The position numbers were made by a program, and so were the translations under genes. Positions 12,385 through 25,800 of a DNA stretch of 64,000 nt are shown here, one piece after another. The notes under the pieces are model-generated. The model had not been told where the DNA came from. It saw only the letters and a list, made by a program, of their open reading frames with translations, and ran no database searches. The number at the start of each line of letters is the position of its first letter. The stretch's first letter is position 1. The stretch comes from Holothuria scabra (Eukaryota > Echinodermata > Holothuroidea > Aspidochirotida > Holothuriidae): contig CM074196.1 in the NCBI GenBank assembly GCA_037179385.1, forward strand, positions 31,021,986 to 31,085,985, given 5' to 3'.

Positions 12385-13982
12385 GGTAATAATAATGGAA
12401 ATTTATAATGCGCACACATCCTCAAAAAGCGCTCACGACGCATGCAGGGCTCAAAGAGATACAAAACAAAACACACACACACAAAACAACACAAAATAAA
12501 AACTAAATAAATTCCTAAGAAAAAGCAATGTCCATCAAATGAGTTTTAAGTCTAGATTTAAATGTCTGTAAAGTTGAACTAAAATCGATAAGTTCGGGAA
12601 GCTTGTTCCAAAGGTGAGGAGCAGCAGCAGAGAAAGATCTGTCACCCCAGGAGCTCGAAGTTTTCAGTTGCAGCCAAGAGATGTTGGGATGCTGATCTCA
12701 AACCGGGCGTGTTTGGGAGAAAACAAGCAGTTCAGTTATGTATGGTGGAGATAGGTTGTTTATGGCACGATAAGTGAGGAGAAGTATTTTAAACTGAATC
12801 CTGAAACGAACAGGAAGCCAGTGCAGATCAGACAGGACGGGGGATATGTGCATGGACACCTTATTAACAAGACGAGCGGCGCTATTTTGGTTCATTTGAA
12901 GTCGACGAATTAAATCATTGGGGAGTCCGAATAGAAGGGCATTTCCCATGTCGAGAGGGGAGGAAATGAAAGCGTGAACTAATTGCTCCGTAGCTTGTTG
13001 GTTGAGGTATTTTCTGATTTTGCACAGGTTCCTAATATGGTAGCTGCACGATTTGATAGTCGCATTGATGTGGGATTCCATAGACATTTTGTTATCCATT
13101 AGGAAACCAAGGTTACGCACTTGATCAACCGGAGGGATATCTGAGTCTCCAACTCTAAAATGAGGGATGTTGATCTTCCCTAGCTTCACTGGGGAACAAA
13201 AAAGAATGAACTCAGTTTTACTGTCATTAAGTTTTAGATAGTTAGATTTCATCCAGTCACGAATCTCATCAACACATTTTTCCTTCCGATGAACGCAAGT
13301 TTCTGCCTCCTGCTGTGTAGCTTCGAATGACGAATGGATTTGACTATCATCAGCATAAACATGATAGTTAAGCCCATGCCTTTTAATGAGATCCCGATCA
13401 GGGGTTGTATACACAACAAACCATTGGGGGCCCAACACTGAGCCTTGCGGCACAGAATAATTAAGAACAATTGGTTGTGAGGAGTAATCACGAATGCGTA
13501 CACATTGCGATCGGTTATGAAGGTAAGATTTGCACCAATCTAGAGCAGTGCCACAAATCCCTATGTGGTATTGCAGCCTGTGAAGGAGGATTTTATGATC
13601 AACCGTGTCAAATGCAGAGCTGAGATCAAGTAAGATCATTGCAGTAATTTTGCCACGGTCCATTTCACGCAGTGTATCATTTTGAACCCGTAATAAAGCG
13701 GTCTCAGTACTGTGATGGGGACGGTAGGCAGATTGGAAAGGGTCCTGTTAGTTATTCTGAGTGATTACAGACCCTAGACGAAGTGAAACAATACGCTCTA
13801 TCAGCTTTCCAAGATACGATAAGTTTGCAACTGGTCTAAAATTTTTAAAGTCCTCTTTTTCAAGACTAGGCTTCTTTAGAAGGGGTCTAATATATGCAAG
13901 TTTCAAATCAGTGGATGAAACCCCGGAAACAAGAGATTTTTTTATAACGCAGATTTGTTCATAACGCAGATGCAAGGCTATA
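12385..13982 (-). pseudogene. 5'-truncated CR1/L2-like LINE, RT ORF
   Basis: The minus-strand ORF runs from about 13975 to a TAG at 12515-12517, broken by only two in-frame stops (TAA at 13748-13750; TGA at 12698-12700). RT blocks in order: LAYIRPLLKK, FRPVANLSYLGKLIER, QSAYRPHHSTETALL, LDLSSAFDTVDHKILL, YSVPQGSVLGP, YHVYADDSQIH, LKLNDSKTEFILF and VRNLGFLMD. After the second stop comes RSFSAAAPHLWNKLPE, the usual C-terminal end. The 3' tail has gagcgctttttgagg and gcgcattataaat, typical of CR1/L2 3' ends. The endonuclease is missing. The insertion separates homologous intron halves shared with the 61.6-63.3 kb duplicate, so it arrived after that duplication. Confidence 0.85.
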
Positions 13983-14050
13983 GTGAAAGGTAAAACCTCT
14001 TGCTAGTTGTTGTCTGTAATTAAAGCAAGTGCCTTGTTATTTTTCTCTAG

Positions 14051-14176
14051 ATTTGAATGAGTGTGCGCAACCTGATGTGTATTGCATCGAAGGGTTCTGT
14101 ACTAATTTCATTGGCGAATACCGTTGTGACTGCCCTCCCGGCTTCAATTTCAATGAAACGGATTCCAGATGCTACG
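14051..14176 (+). CDS. Exon 2: calcium-binding EGF module
   Basis: This 126-bp phase 1-1 exon has acceptor ttttctctag and donor g|gtgagc. With the base carried from the previous exon it starts D-L-N-E-C, the calcium-binding EGF signature. The six cysteines follow in VYC, GFC, YRC, DC and SRC, and CTNFIGEYRC gives the full hydroxylation consensus C-x-N-x4-Y-x-C. The coding sequence and both flanking introns resemble those of exon 8 near 62.1 kb, so the two are duplicates. A CR1/L2-like LINE sits about 65 bp upstream of the acceptor on the opposite strand. The final G joins to AA of the 18579 exon to make a Glu codon. Confidence 0.9.
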
Positions 14177-14399
14177 GTGAGCTCTACTGATATCTTATCT
14201 TTGATATGCACACAAATTTTATGTGGTCCACGTCATTAGAGACTTCTGCCACATAAACAGTGAACATTTATACTGTGTCCTTGATCTCCGATGCAGTGCA
14301 GTGACGTCGAGTAAATTGGAATTCTGTGACTAAGTTGGTTAGGAAATGAATTTTGAACCATGAAAATCGGTTCAGAATTAGTGTAGCTATGCATGGAAA

Positions 14400-17265
14400 T
14401 AATATTATACATGGGGGAAAAGATTTAAAAATTTCCAGCCCCACAGGGCCGTGTCTAGACCTGTCTTCATAAGGGGTCCATAACTGATAAGACGGAGCAA
14501 AGCGACCGAGCCCAAGCGGGCTTGCGTGCGAGGGGGGGGGGGGGTGTGAGAGGTAGTTAACCTCATGTGAACTCAAGCTTTTTAGTTTTTTTTTACGTGA
14601 AAATACGTGATTTGTTGCATAAGTTACACGATATTTTTTACCCAATATTATGTTTTCGTTTAACTATTTTCAATGAATAACTGCACTGAAATAAAACACG
14701 CACATGTTGCCAGCAAATAATTGGGTTTGCTTGGAACGCAAGAACATTTTGGTCCAAAGTACCTCTCCGAGCGCTGGTAAAGGCACCTTCCAGGCCTATT
14801 TAACATATTTAAGTGGCGAAACACTGACAATAAAAAAATTTTCTCCCTTACAAGCTCCGTACTAAAATTGGCTCTGACATGGCAAACAATTTGTGCGCCG
14901 CAAATTACATCTCCTAGGAAATAAAATACGAAAAATTTGGGTGGTTGCCCTTCCTGGAAAAATTCTAACAACCCTATTGAATAGAAGTAAAACTTTTACA
15001 ATAGAGAGTTCGGGCAGTCGCAAAGACAATTTCATCAATTCAATATATATTGAATTTAGCCAAGAGTGGCAAGAGAGTTAATTACATTAGCTTGTTTTCT
15101 ATTCCGTTTTGTTGTTTTCCTCAGAAGAGATACGAGACCATTTCATTCAATGGTTCATTTTATCTGCAAATTATTGATCAAAATAACACTGCTTTGATCC
15201 TTCTTCGAAGCCTGAAAAGTACCATCTCCGACCATCTGGGGGTTCCAATTTTTACAAATTTTCTATGCGCTTCGCGCCAACTTATGGTGGTTCTCCGCTC
15301 AGATAGTCTTCGGGCTGAAATTTAGGTTAAAGTGAGCTTTTTTAAAAACCAAAACTCATAGTAGCGACTGCTTTTTTCATCCTTGTAAATATGGGAAGTG
15401 CCTGTTTCGTCTATCCGAGGAATATGATTTTTCAAAATTTTCTCTACGCTCCGCGCCAAATGATGGTGGCCCTTCGCTTAGATTATAGGCCTGCTACCAT
15501 GCACTGCCCAGAACAGGTATTCACTATTCCAAACTGTGTCACTTCGTAATCACCACGAAAATTCCTGGGCACTAGCCTAGGGATGTATCTTTTAAATATT
15601 TTTCCTTCAATAGAAACTGACTAGGGAAAAAATGAAGATGCCCTGTATGGTCATGGACAGTTCTGGAGGGTCCTCGAGGGTATAATTACACAAACGTGTA
15701 GCCAGGGGGCGAGGGTCAAAGAGATCAATACTTGAAAGAATGTCAATATTCGACCAATGTGGTCATTGTGTTGTGAAATGGACCTACTGTGAAGTAAAAA
15801 CTCACACATAAGAGCTCTTTTTGCTGCCCGAATGTGTACAGCGACTGTTTTTGGAATCTTGTTGAATTTATATGTACATTTTACTTCAGTTATGACGTTC
15901 CTCCCTTTTTCAGGCATATCTCATCAAGATTTCAGGCACACGCTGGAATTTTCTATAAAACGAGTTCTGAAGCTCAAGTGGCTGTCCAATTTTTTTTTTT
16001 TTCAAAAACCTGCCCGATTTTTAGATTTTGCTATTTTGCCTCCCCGCCTCCAACACGTATGTCTGAAATACTATCTCCGCAATTGGTCAACGCGGAGGGG
16101 TCAGAAAATTTGCAAATCAAGGTGGCAACAGTCAGAAATGGCATTTCTAAGGAATTGTAAGCAGATTTAAGCAGTCGTTATTTTGAGCTTTCTTTTCGCA
16201 CTGAAAACACAAAAGAAGGAAAAACTACAAAATGATCAGAAATTTGCTTAAAAAACTTCGAGCGGTATTTAATGTGGGGAAGGAGAAATTCGAGGGATGT
16301 AAGGAGAGGGTGTCATCATGCAAACATGGCACATCACATCCTTAAATCCGTCCCTGACATTTCAAATTGTATGAATTATCGAGAGAAAAATAAATACTTA
16401 GAACCTATGGGAGGAGGGAGGAGGAAACTTGGCGCAGATCTCCACCATCAGCTGGAGCGGGGAAGAAATTACCAAATACTTTTTCCTGATCACAGGAAAC
16501 TATCACTTCCCAAGCACTCCAACATGCATCTGAACCACCTTTGTCTTGAGGTTTCAAGTTTAAAATTAATTCAAATACTGGAACAGGAGCTGTTGCAGTA
16601 CAGCCATCGAATTGGGCAGATATTTGAACAATAAACTAGAAAGAAATTTCGCCGCTCCTAAAGAAAATAAATAGGCTACTGAGAGGTTTTAGAAGGTGTA
16701 CATTTTAGGATTGCTTCAGTTGTTACAACGACGTCACTCATTCACGTTGAAAGCTAGTAACTTGAAATTGAAAGAGATTGAGTTTATTTCCACAGCATAA
16801 ATACAAAATGATACAACATTTACACCAAGCGGTGGAGGAGGACTGAAAAAGCAAAGTTTGTGCGAGCAGTCCCCCTTCACACAAGGACCCCTGGATTGTA
16901 TTGGTTCATCCATCAATATGTTGGGGCAAGGGTGGTTGGGGTGCAAATTTTTTCCGCCCTACTAACTCCACTTCCCTTTTCAACGGAGAGGCAGTTTGCA
17001 GTACTGTTCTCTATTTTACTTCATAGCTACCATTTCTGCAACATTCCTCTCGCTCCCATCTCCCCTTCTTCTTTCTTCATTTTCCTTCTTTCACTTTCTT
17101 ACCTCTTCTATCCTTTCTTTCTCGTCCCCCTTTTTTCCCTCCTTCATTTTTCTCCCCTCTCAATGGGAGGATGACCCCCCCCCCTCCTTGCACACGCCGG
17201 TACAGACCCATCTTTCAGATTATTGACATTTGGGACAGAAACATATCCAACAGGTACGTCTTGTT
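14400..17265. other. Insertion block absent from the duplicate intron
   Basis: The duplicate around exon 8 continues directly from about 62555 to 62575, while here about 2.85 kb intervenes. The block holds a repeat at 14740-14830 also seen at 63640-63720, two copies of a GC-rich motif (about 15265 and 15440: CGCTCCGCGCC-type), a pyrimidine-rich tract at 17040-17180, and G or C homopolymers at 14533 and 17176. No convincing gene was found; open frames at 15832-16634 match nothing known to me. Confidence 0.45.
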
Positions 17266-17959
17266 GCTAAATGAACAAAAAGCGTGTTAATGACACTAAC
17301 GAACTTAATGTCTTGATATTTTCAACATTAAGGTACAACCCTAGTTTTGTTTGGGCTATGATCACCTGGTCTTATTACTTATTAGTGGATTTTTTTTCGT
17401 TGAAAAATCGGTCATTTCATGACACCCGTTTTCAAAAATTTTCTAATAACTAAGAAAATTGGAAAACACAATGAGGTCTTCAGATCATATCAAAATCCAC
17501 CTGAGATGTGTGTCTGTGACGCTTTGTTCGTTTTCACGACATCTCAAGAAAGCAATGTTAGAACCCAAATGTTTTGGTGAACGTCAACTATCACCTGCAG
17601 CTGGATCAAATGTAACCAACGTTGTAAACTTGCTGTCTCGAGAAAAAGAACTTGGAAATGTTTAAAATTTTAAACTAACTTAGCCACTGAAATCGATTAT
17701 AGTCACATATTGAAGGCCTTAACTATCTTAAGGTTAACCGCAAAAATACGTCAATGTACAGCTAGATTTGAAAATCAAGGTCAAAGCAGAAATATTCACC
17801 GTTCAAGGGGGGTGCTTCTTTAATGTTTTTGAAATAAGAGTATAAAATATCGCACTGTAGTTATCCGGTAACCCGGTGTTACCGGTTCTTCACAATGTGG
17901 TGTCACATTTAGGCTAGAAAATTTCCGAATTTTTCGTCAATCAGGGCCAAAAGGTAATC

Positions 17960-18578
17960 GCGCTCTTGTCCTACCCAAGCTGGTAGCTACGCCTCTAATT
18001 GTGTCGCTTTCGAATTTGCATGCTTAAGGCGTCGATCGTAAAAATACAGTTTGGTAAGGTACTAAATTGCCTGCACAGTGTTTTCGCACCGGTACGGTAC
18101 GGATTGTCAATCAAGATGTAGCCTATATGTACGTGTCGTCACAAGCGTGGTGTACACGTAACGAGATCTTGTTACCACCTTTAACGTTGTAGTGAGCTCT
18201 TGACCAAATTGAATTGGAGGCTTACCGGTTATTTTCACGAACTCAACCACTTGTGATCTGCGGAGAGTTAGGAAGGAGGTGGCGATTTTTTCAATCGTAA
18301 ACACAACTAAAGGTGTACACACCCTTGACATATGGGGGGAGGGTGGCTTGAGCACATTTGGGGGGTATAGTCCCCAAAGCCAACCCCTGTAAACCCCGCC
18401 TGTCAGGGAGCTTTCTTCAATAGTTATGTTGTAATCTGGGATACTTTTATCTGCTGCCTCAGTTCAGTTTTAAACTAAAATACGCAGAGAAATTCCAACG
18501 TGTAATACGTCTAATTCGATAGAGTATCGATATTACGTTACAATGTACCCATACTCACTTTTATTCTTATTTGAAAAG
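17960..18578. other. Intron, nothing recognised
   Basis: Plain intron before the first VWC exon. No coding motif or repeat structure was recognised. Confidence 0.4.
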
Positions 18579-18684
18579 AAACGGTGGACTGTTTGCAGGG
18601 TGATGAATTCTATGGTGGCGAGCAACTTTTTCTCAAGAATGGAGAAAGCCAAGAAGTTGGTGGCCCTTCCTGTCCAGGAACATG
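18579..18684 (+). CDS. Exon 3: first half of a VWC domain
   Basis: This 106-bp exon follows a pyrimidine-leaning tract ending in gaaaag, with donor catg|gtatgt. It starts in phase 1, matching the end of exon 2, and ends in phase 2. It reads VDCLQGDEFYGGEQ and later PSCPGT, giving the C...G..Y..GE...C..C layout of the N-terminal part of a von Willebrand factor type C domain. The last two bases (TG) plus the first base of the 28508 exon (C) form a cysteine codon, the third Cys of the C-x2-C-x-C core. Evidence is motif plus exact phase agreement. The acceptor is the weakest point: a competing AG lies 20 bp downstream (position 18598), but it would be phase 0 and would remove the first cysteine. 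Confidence 0.68.
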
Positions 18685-20138
18685 GTATGTTTAAACCACT
18701 TAGAAAGTAGGAAGTAGATTTAATTTTTATCTCCATTGTGTTCTGTCAAGAGATGGTTTGGAGTTTCTCATGGTTAATGTTTGGTACAAAAATACAACTC
18801 AACAGTAGCTGTAATAGGAGTCGTAAGACACACGCTGTTAATCAAAGGAATTTTGCACTGTTTGTTGCTTTTAAGTTCACGAGTCAAAGTATCTTAGACT
18901 TGTCAGTGCTTACCTACTCAGTGTGTTATGTTGTTTGCCTTTAATTTGTTATGTATACGAAAGAGTTCGTAGAAACCACGAACTTCGATCTAAAATGTGG
19001 ATATGGGAGGGGGGGGGGGGGGGCTCCAACAGCCTAAACTCTGGATCGTGTGTCAGACTGCCTATACCCTATGTAAGTAATCCATTCACGGGGAAACGAG
19101 CGCCCACGTATACATACACAAACAACGTGCATACACACGCACTTTGACATGCACGCAACCTCATTTCGTTTATTTTGCAGTTGTTTTGAAATCTTCCTTT
19201 AAACATGGGGGGGGGGGGGGCGATCTATGTATCACCAATACTTTCATTCACTGAGGTTTCTTACGTGATAAAAAGTATTCCATGCCATGAACTCGATTAC
19301 TCAAAATCCTGTAAAGAAATCCCACTTCCAACTCAAGATATTTCGTTTCATAGGTTGGTTATCTTTGTCAAATGGCTAGAGCAGTCACCCAAACTTATTT
19401 TGAAGCAAGATCTACATCCCTGCTGTAAAAAATAAACGAGACGGTTGAAAAAAAGATCTACATCCCTCAATATCCTTCATATTTTTTAGAGTGGCAATAT
19501 GTATGAGTTCCAAGACAACCCTCAACAATTTGTAATGGTTTTTACTGCAATTCAGTTAAGCCGAACGTTAAGCTAACCTCACACGACAAGACTTTGCACC
19601 CAGCAATTCAACTCGATCGTCTCTACAACTGCGATTAGCAATGTTTAGACCAGTTTCTAAGTCGCGCCGACTTCAGACGGGAAGAACCAACATGTTCGTG
19701 CTTCCCGACTGAAATTGACGCGGCTCAACAAACATAATTTGATATGCTAAGACCATCGCGTCTGATCGCTTTATTTGGTGAGCGCATGCTCACGCACAGT
19801 CGTTTGATTTTGGCGCAATTATGATTGGTGATACCGCAAGGGTAGGGCCTGATATCTTCTCAATCATGCCATTGTCTTACAAGTATTTCAACATTCCTTT
19901 GGTCATGGAAAGGAATGCGAAGGTGAGGTCGGGTGATTGGAGGGACTTTGTCGTCGATGTGTAAAACTTGAATTGAAAGGTTTTCAACTCTTCGATTCCT
20001 TTTCAAATTTTCGGATGCTGTGCAAGTATTTCGTGCGTTCTTCTCGCTGAGGGAGATGTTGTGAGTGGCGATTCGGTGTCTGCTTGGGAACTTTTAACCG
20101 GTTTAATTACCGCCTTAATGATTTTCACAACGGGTGAC
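18685..20138. other. Intron with G homopolymers and an imperfect hairpin
   Basis: G runs at 19009-19023 and 19207-19220. An imperfect 64-bp hairpin lies at 19661-19724 with about 31-bp arms (gtcgcgccgacttcag against ctgaaattgacgcggc) around a central catg. No gene was recognised. Confidence 0.5.
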
Positions 20139-20850
20139 TTAACAAGGACGCGTTTGTGTCGCCACGGTTACGTGAAAAACTGCCATCGTGAAGGTTGTCT
20201 TTAATTCTGCAACAAATTCAAAAGATCCGACGACAGGCATTACCGTCTGTGAGTTTTTGCCTTTTCGGATTACAAAGACATAGCTTTCTTCGCTAGAGAC
20301 GCTAGAGTAGGTATCGTTGGAGACGATTTCATCCAGAAGCAAGTGGACTTTTTGTGATTAAAGTGATTCAGTTTATGAAAGTGTTTACATTCGTCGCCAT
20401 ATACTGGGCATAAGGTTGGGCCGTTTCGGTGCGGCATTGTCCTCCGCAATTGCGGCAGCGATTGTTTTTTCAACTGATGCTAGTGTTGATGAAGTGTTTG
20501 TTACGTCGATTTCTTGAATGTGGAAGGCTAATGTCAGATTGTCGATACTGTTCACGATCGTTTTATCTCCAGCTGATTTCATGACTCTGGCTTGCGGCTT
20601 ACTTGACGGACATTTCGAAGGGTGGTCCATCGCTCAACAAGTCCGTAAGTTTCAAGTCCTCGCGGCGCGCAAGGCATCGTAGGCCATTTGATAGGAATGA
20701 CTGGGCAATTGAACCTTGGATTTCTCTGTCTGGATCTGCAAAATTACAACTCGTCGCAAGATACCAAAGCCTTGTGTTATACTGGTTGATAGTTTCTAAC
20801 GGTTCCTGCTTGGACGGTCAAAAAGTGTATATTTTAAAGTAAATTTTGAT
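20139..20850 (-). pseudogene. Ty3/gypsy-type gag relic
   Basis: On the minus strand from about 20830, the reading PSKQEPLETINQYNTRLW, CNFADPDREI and LARREDLKLTDLL has the layout of Ty3/gypsy capsid. Downstream, CRNCGG and CPVYGDECKHFHKLNHF resemble the Cys/His nucleocapsid knuckles. The reading crosses frames and stops at least twice. No protease active site, RT, integrase or LTR was seen, so it is a short decayed remnant. Confidence 0.6.
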
Positions 20851-22102
20851 TTGTGGTGGGAAATATTTTGTTGGGGCATATTTGGCTACCTTACATAATC
20901 TTTTGCACTTCCAGTTTGTGGAAGTGTGTCAAAGATATCATATGCCTGTGAACCAGCGTTATATAATAACACTGCACTTTTCTTGTGCCATTCTCCACAA
21001 CGAAATAACGCTACCCATAGAGGGCCCCGTACCTTGGCCCATAAGGGGCTCGTATTATTTTGCACCCGGAATTAATAAACGCTTATATGGGCCAACTCAC
21101 AAGACCCGTATGACCCATATCGGATAATCCCGGGGCCCATACTAACAACTGATATGTTGGGAAAATATTACTTAACCCCATAATATCCCTGAAGGATTTA
21201 TTTATCCCAGGTACAAAAATAAATTGCCTCATATGAGTTAACCCATATGGAGCACATGTAGGTTTACTACCTGTGGATAAACGATACTTTTTTAAATCCC
21301 TGGATAGCGTAGCTAATATAATTCCTAATCAGTTGTAATTTTCTGTGAACATTATGAGGGAAAGGGAAATGTTGTATTTGACTATGTCCTGTATATAACC
21401 GAATTGACCTTATTTTCCCAAATATTGACCAGGAAAGCGGGGATAAAAGGAGTCTTTCAAAAGTTTTTAACATGATCACAAACAAAAAACGAAAAAAAAA
21501 AAAACACAAAAAAAAACGTGTAAAACAAGTGACAAATTTTGTAAGCTTGTTTTGGCTTATATTCGTATCTCTGAGCCTATTTTTTCAAATAATTTAGTGT
21601 TTTTTATGAGTAGATGGCGTCGTTCGAACTTTCATAAAAGACTTCATGTTCTTTGTGAAGCAGTTACAGTTCGGTTTCCCGGATTGGCTCTTTTCCGGAG
21701 AGTCGGAAGGACTTTAGACACCGGAATATATTGAGCTTTGATGACGTCACACAATTTTGAATTGTAGCTGATTATGAAAACCTACACTTGGAAAAAAGAA
21801 TGGCTTAGTTATAATGTATAATTCCAATTTCGATCAAGAAAACTATAATACTTACCAAACTAACTTCGCAAGATATCATTTTACTACTTTCAGGCGAAAT
21901 TATCAGCCAAGAGTCACAAGGATCACCGGGAAATTTTCGGTCACCCAAACGGATCGTCAGACAAATGGTCACATATTTGTCCCAAAATCATCTACGAAGT
22001 TCAAAACAAACACCAAATGCTGACAATATTTTAAAAGATATGCTTTCCCACATAAGTTCATGGATAATTTTTCCCAGTTTTCTTGCTACGAATCGGGTGC
22101 AG
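20851..22102. other. Intron sequence with minor repeats
   Basis: Segment 20995-21260 is rich in cccatat / gggcccc-like short words without a clear period. About 21660-21720 is a minus-oriented copy of a repeat containing ccggcaaagggccgttcgg at 27.0 and 60.5 kb. An A-rich run lies at 21490-21520. No gene seen. Confidence 0.4.
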
Positions 22103-22110
22103 TACACTCT

Positions 22111-22880
22111 AAAAAATTTTTACACAAGTTGTGTAAAAAACTACTCAACCTATGTGTAACTAGTGCACATAGCTAACCTGGTGTACAAATGACACAACGT
22201 TGTGTAAAAAAAAATTACTCAATTGTTGTGTAAATTGTACCATTTGCTGTGTAGAAGTGACACATCGTTGTGTAAATAAAATTACTCAATTGTTGTGTAA
22301 ATTCTACCATTTGCTGTAGAAATTACCCATCGTTGTGTAAAAAAATTACCCATTTGTTGTGTAAATTGTACATTTGCTGTGTAAAAATGACACATCGTTG
22401 TGTAAAACATTTCTCAATTGTTGTGTAAATACTTCCATTTGCTGTGTAGAAATGACACAACGTTGTGTAAACAAAAATTCAATTGTTGTGTAAATACTAC
22501 TAATCCCTGTGTTAAAAATGCACACCATTGTGTCAAAAAATACACAACAGTTGTGTTAAAATTGCATTTAGTTGTGCACAATCCCTGCTTGATAACACAA
22601 CGTTGTGTCAACAAATTGACAAAACAGTTGTGTTAAAACTACATTAAGTTGTACATAACCACTATTAGGTTACACAGCAAGGTGTCAACAAAGTTTCACA
22701 CTGGTTGGGTGAAAAGGACAACTTAGTTGTGTAAAACCGCAGAGGGATAATACAATGTTGTGTCAACAAATCTACATTATAGTCTTGTCAAAACTACATT
22801 TAGTTGCAAATAACCTCAATAGGCTGAAATAGCATCATGTTAAGTAAAATGCACAACAGTTGCGACTGTCTATGCCAGTT
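22111..22880. repeat. ~66-bp tandem satellite built on ACACAACGTTGTGT
   Basis: About ten diverged units, spaced 64-74 bp, alternate ttgtgtaaa blocks with acacaacg / acacatcg blocks. The perfect 14-bp palindrome acacaacgttgtgt occurs at 22192-22205, 22455-22468 and 22595-22608, and diverged forms occur in the other units. Divergence increases to the right. Confidence 0.85.
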
Positions 22881-25800
22881 GATATTTTGTCAAACAATGA
22901 AAATGATATATATTGAATTATAAGGTATGCAGCTTGATGTTACCAGTTGTTTAAGAAGTTTCACAAGTATAACTCACAAAAACCAAAAGGAAAGATGTTA
23001 TAATTCTGGCTGGATGAACCATTTATTTACACTCCATACCCACATTAAAGTAAAATACATACTTTGTATTCGGTGCAGTTTTTTATTACTTACACCTCCA
23101 GCGGATTGACTTCCAGTATTTGTTACTTTTTTAAAGGCAGTCGAGACAGCAATCCAGCTAATTAGCACACGTCAGAAAAAAACAGAACAAAAATCTCAAA
23201 ATATCACAGGAAAGAATGGTATTTAAACCATGTGACAAGTATCTATGTAAAAATGTAGTGTATCAGCAAATATATTTTGACAATTTTCTCATCATAATAT
23301 ACACTGTATCATAATTTATATTTTGACTTTACTCATCATAAACCTTCCTCTTTTCACATGATGTACCATTCATTGGTATCTCAACAGATACAAGTCTCAC
23401 AGACTTTTTTTTAACTTCATTGCAACAGTTTTCTGGACTAGAGAAATGCAATTTTTTCAGCAAAGCACATTAAATAACTTAAAGAAGACTATAGTTTGAC
23501 AGAATATATTAACCTTTTTGCTCCAGCAGCTCCTTTTCCCTTCTGAAGTAATCTTTTACCAGAATACAGTTCATTTAAGAGGTCTTTCAGGTTATAAGAG
23601 ACCTTAATTTTGTGTACGTAGAATGAAGGCTTTTGAATATTTGTCAGTTACAAAGAATTCCACACAGATGCAGGAGTATACAGCCTCAACTATACCGTAA
23701 CCAATAAAGAAAATTTTGGTTACAGTAGTGTAAAGTTATTGTACAATTGGGGTGCAGAATTAAGTTCAGGAAAAATGTAAAAGAAAAATCTGATTGGATT
23801 GCCACAGTCAATAACAAAGACTTCAAGAATTTCCTTTAAAACAAATTTACATTGAAGTATTATTGAAACTTTGAAAGAATCTGAAACCAGTGCAAAGAGA
23901 CACTGCAACCAGCTTGTCTTCATTTGAGGAGGAAAGCTACCTTTCTATGAAACTGTTTATATTTTCTCAAAATCTGGTCTTTCACAAGTTCCTACAAAAT
24001 AGGTAATGAACAAGCTTTGAACCGATAAACGTCCAAATAAATATCCATTTGGAGCAGAAGATGGACCATACTATATTAGAACTACCAAAGTGCTACGCTT
24101 TTTGTCAGCACCAATCCTGGAGTAAATGTGGAGTCACATTTTCAAAGAACAATCACTTGAACAGATAGGTCATATCAGTAGAGTAGAGGAATGCAAAACT
24201 GAGTTACTTGAATGAAGTTGAGGAATTCAGGCTTTGAACTGAATCAACTGAGTCAGTAAATTTGCGACCTTCCGCGATTCCTCACGGGAAATTCACGTCT
24301 CCGCTCATGCTCTTGTTTACCAAGACACTGATACAAGTTTGTTATGACCTGCTGGTAGAGAAAAATAGATAAATGTTAGACGGAATTCACAAAAGTGCAA
24401 AAACATAACACTTTTCAGCAAAAGAGTGATTGCTTCAAATATGTGCGATGCCAATAGTGTAATTTACAGGGAATGATAATAAAATTGACAAGGACGAAAC
24501 TTCCAAACAGTTGCCAATATGTGCACTGCATCAAACTTTGGTAGAGGGTTGGGGAACATTTAAGCATTCCGAGGATGCTCTTTTCACCAAATTTGCACAG
24601 CCCCAGAAATCTGTCAGCATGCATGAAAGAGTTACCACATTTAAAGTTTGGCATTCGGTCCGTTCGGAAGAACAGAGCAATTGGCATAACATACAGTACA
24701 CAAACCTTATAGTTCAAACACATTAAAAGGAATAAAAATGCACATAGTGCACACCAGGAGAATTATTACACTGTGCAATTTTTCTATCACCACCACCATG
24801 ATGCAGAAAAATGTGCAATCTCACATATCATACTCACTCCTGAGGCCTTCAGTTTAAGAATTTCCAGGAGTGCTGCAAATCACACTCCTCAGGGAATTAA
24901 GACTCCTGAGTGTGGTAGGTATCCTGTTTAATTAACTTCAATAAATTAAACACTCTCCATTTAGGTGAGGAAAAAATCACACTCCTAACAATGATTTGAA
25001 GTAAGTGATGGTGTGCAATCACACAGGCATGCCTAAAAAATCAATGCCTGCTCACTGAATTGCACTTCATCTAGGTAGTCTTCCTACAATTCTCAGCTCC
25101 CCCACCCTCCTCCCCCCCCCCCCCATTAAAATCATGAGCCCAGTTCTTTCTATAAAGTTCATTTTGAGACAACCGGAAGGTGGGAAGTGACCACAGACTT
25201 CCTCTTCCTTTTATAACTGGTGCAACTTAAGTCTGCAGGACTTTTATAATCTAGATCCCTGGCCCAAATCAGATCTTCCCAGGGTTCTGGGTTGTCAATT
25301 TGGCCTCATAGGCTAAAAGCATAAAGCCGCAATCACATAATTATGCATTCTGATATGATTGTAACTTGAGTCTGCATGTTTTAATCAAAACTGTCTCTAA
25401 TTTTGTGTGTCCAGAAAGAACCTTAAGTTTACCAACCTGTGTAAATATGATTCCAAATCCAACCCAAATTTTTTTTAGGGTGGCTGTGACTGAACAGAAG
25501 AGTTTCTAATTTACAAGTTCTAACTCGAGTCCGCTTGACTAGAATCTAGAGCTCTGCAGACCACTCTGCTACTCTATGATGTTACATTTACAAGTACTGA
25601 CTCTTTTGCAGCCCCAATAATAAGACACTTATAAATGCTTACCAATTTACGTGTGCACCTTGTCCAGGGTAGGCATTTGAACAGGCTCCTGGTTTCCCTT
25701 AGTTTGAAGTCTTCTAAATTTCTACCATGATACAGCACATAAAAGGCATGCCCACTGCCTAAAGAGTTGATTTTCTATGGGAACAAACAAACAACATATA

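Larger units (their letters stand above)
11885..17960 (+). repeat. Segmental duplicate A: intron - EGF exon 2 - intron
   Basis: Host segments 11885-12330, 13985-14400 and 17265-17960 align in order with 61615-63285. Shared strings include ttttgatttttcac, catggttaaatgggagac-like, atcatacaagcagt, gatgcagtgcagtgacg and tcttgatattttcaacatt. Two insertions (LINE and the 14.4-17.26 kb block) enlarge this copy from about 1.65 to 6 kb. Confidence 0.85.

Noticed and set aside
15832..16634. Two overlapping plus-strand frames of 108-120 aa
   Set aside because: No domain, low-complexity composition, inside a repeat-derived insertion block.
18598..18684. Alternative start of the first VWC exon at 18599
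   Set aside because: It would begin in phase 0, not matching exon 2, and would drop the first VWC cysteine. The upstream acceptor at 18577-18578 fits both.
20139..20342. Gypsy protease domain
   Set aside because: No D-S/T-G-A active site in any nearby frame; only gag-like blocks were kept.
22111..22880. CRISPR-like repeat array
   Set aside because: Spacing looked regular, but the intervals are themselves repeats, the units diverge gradually and the host is eukaryotic. It is a satellite.
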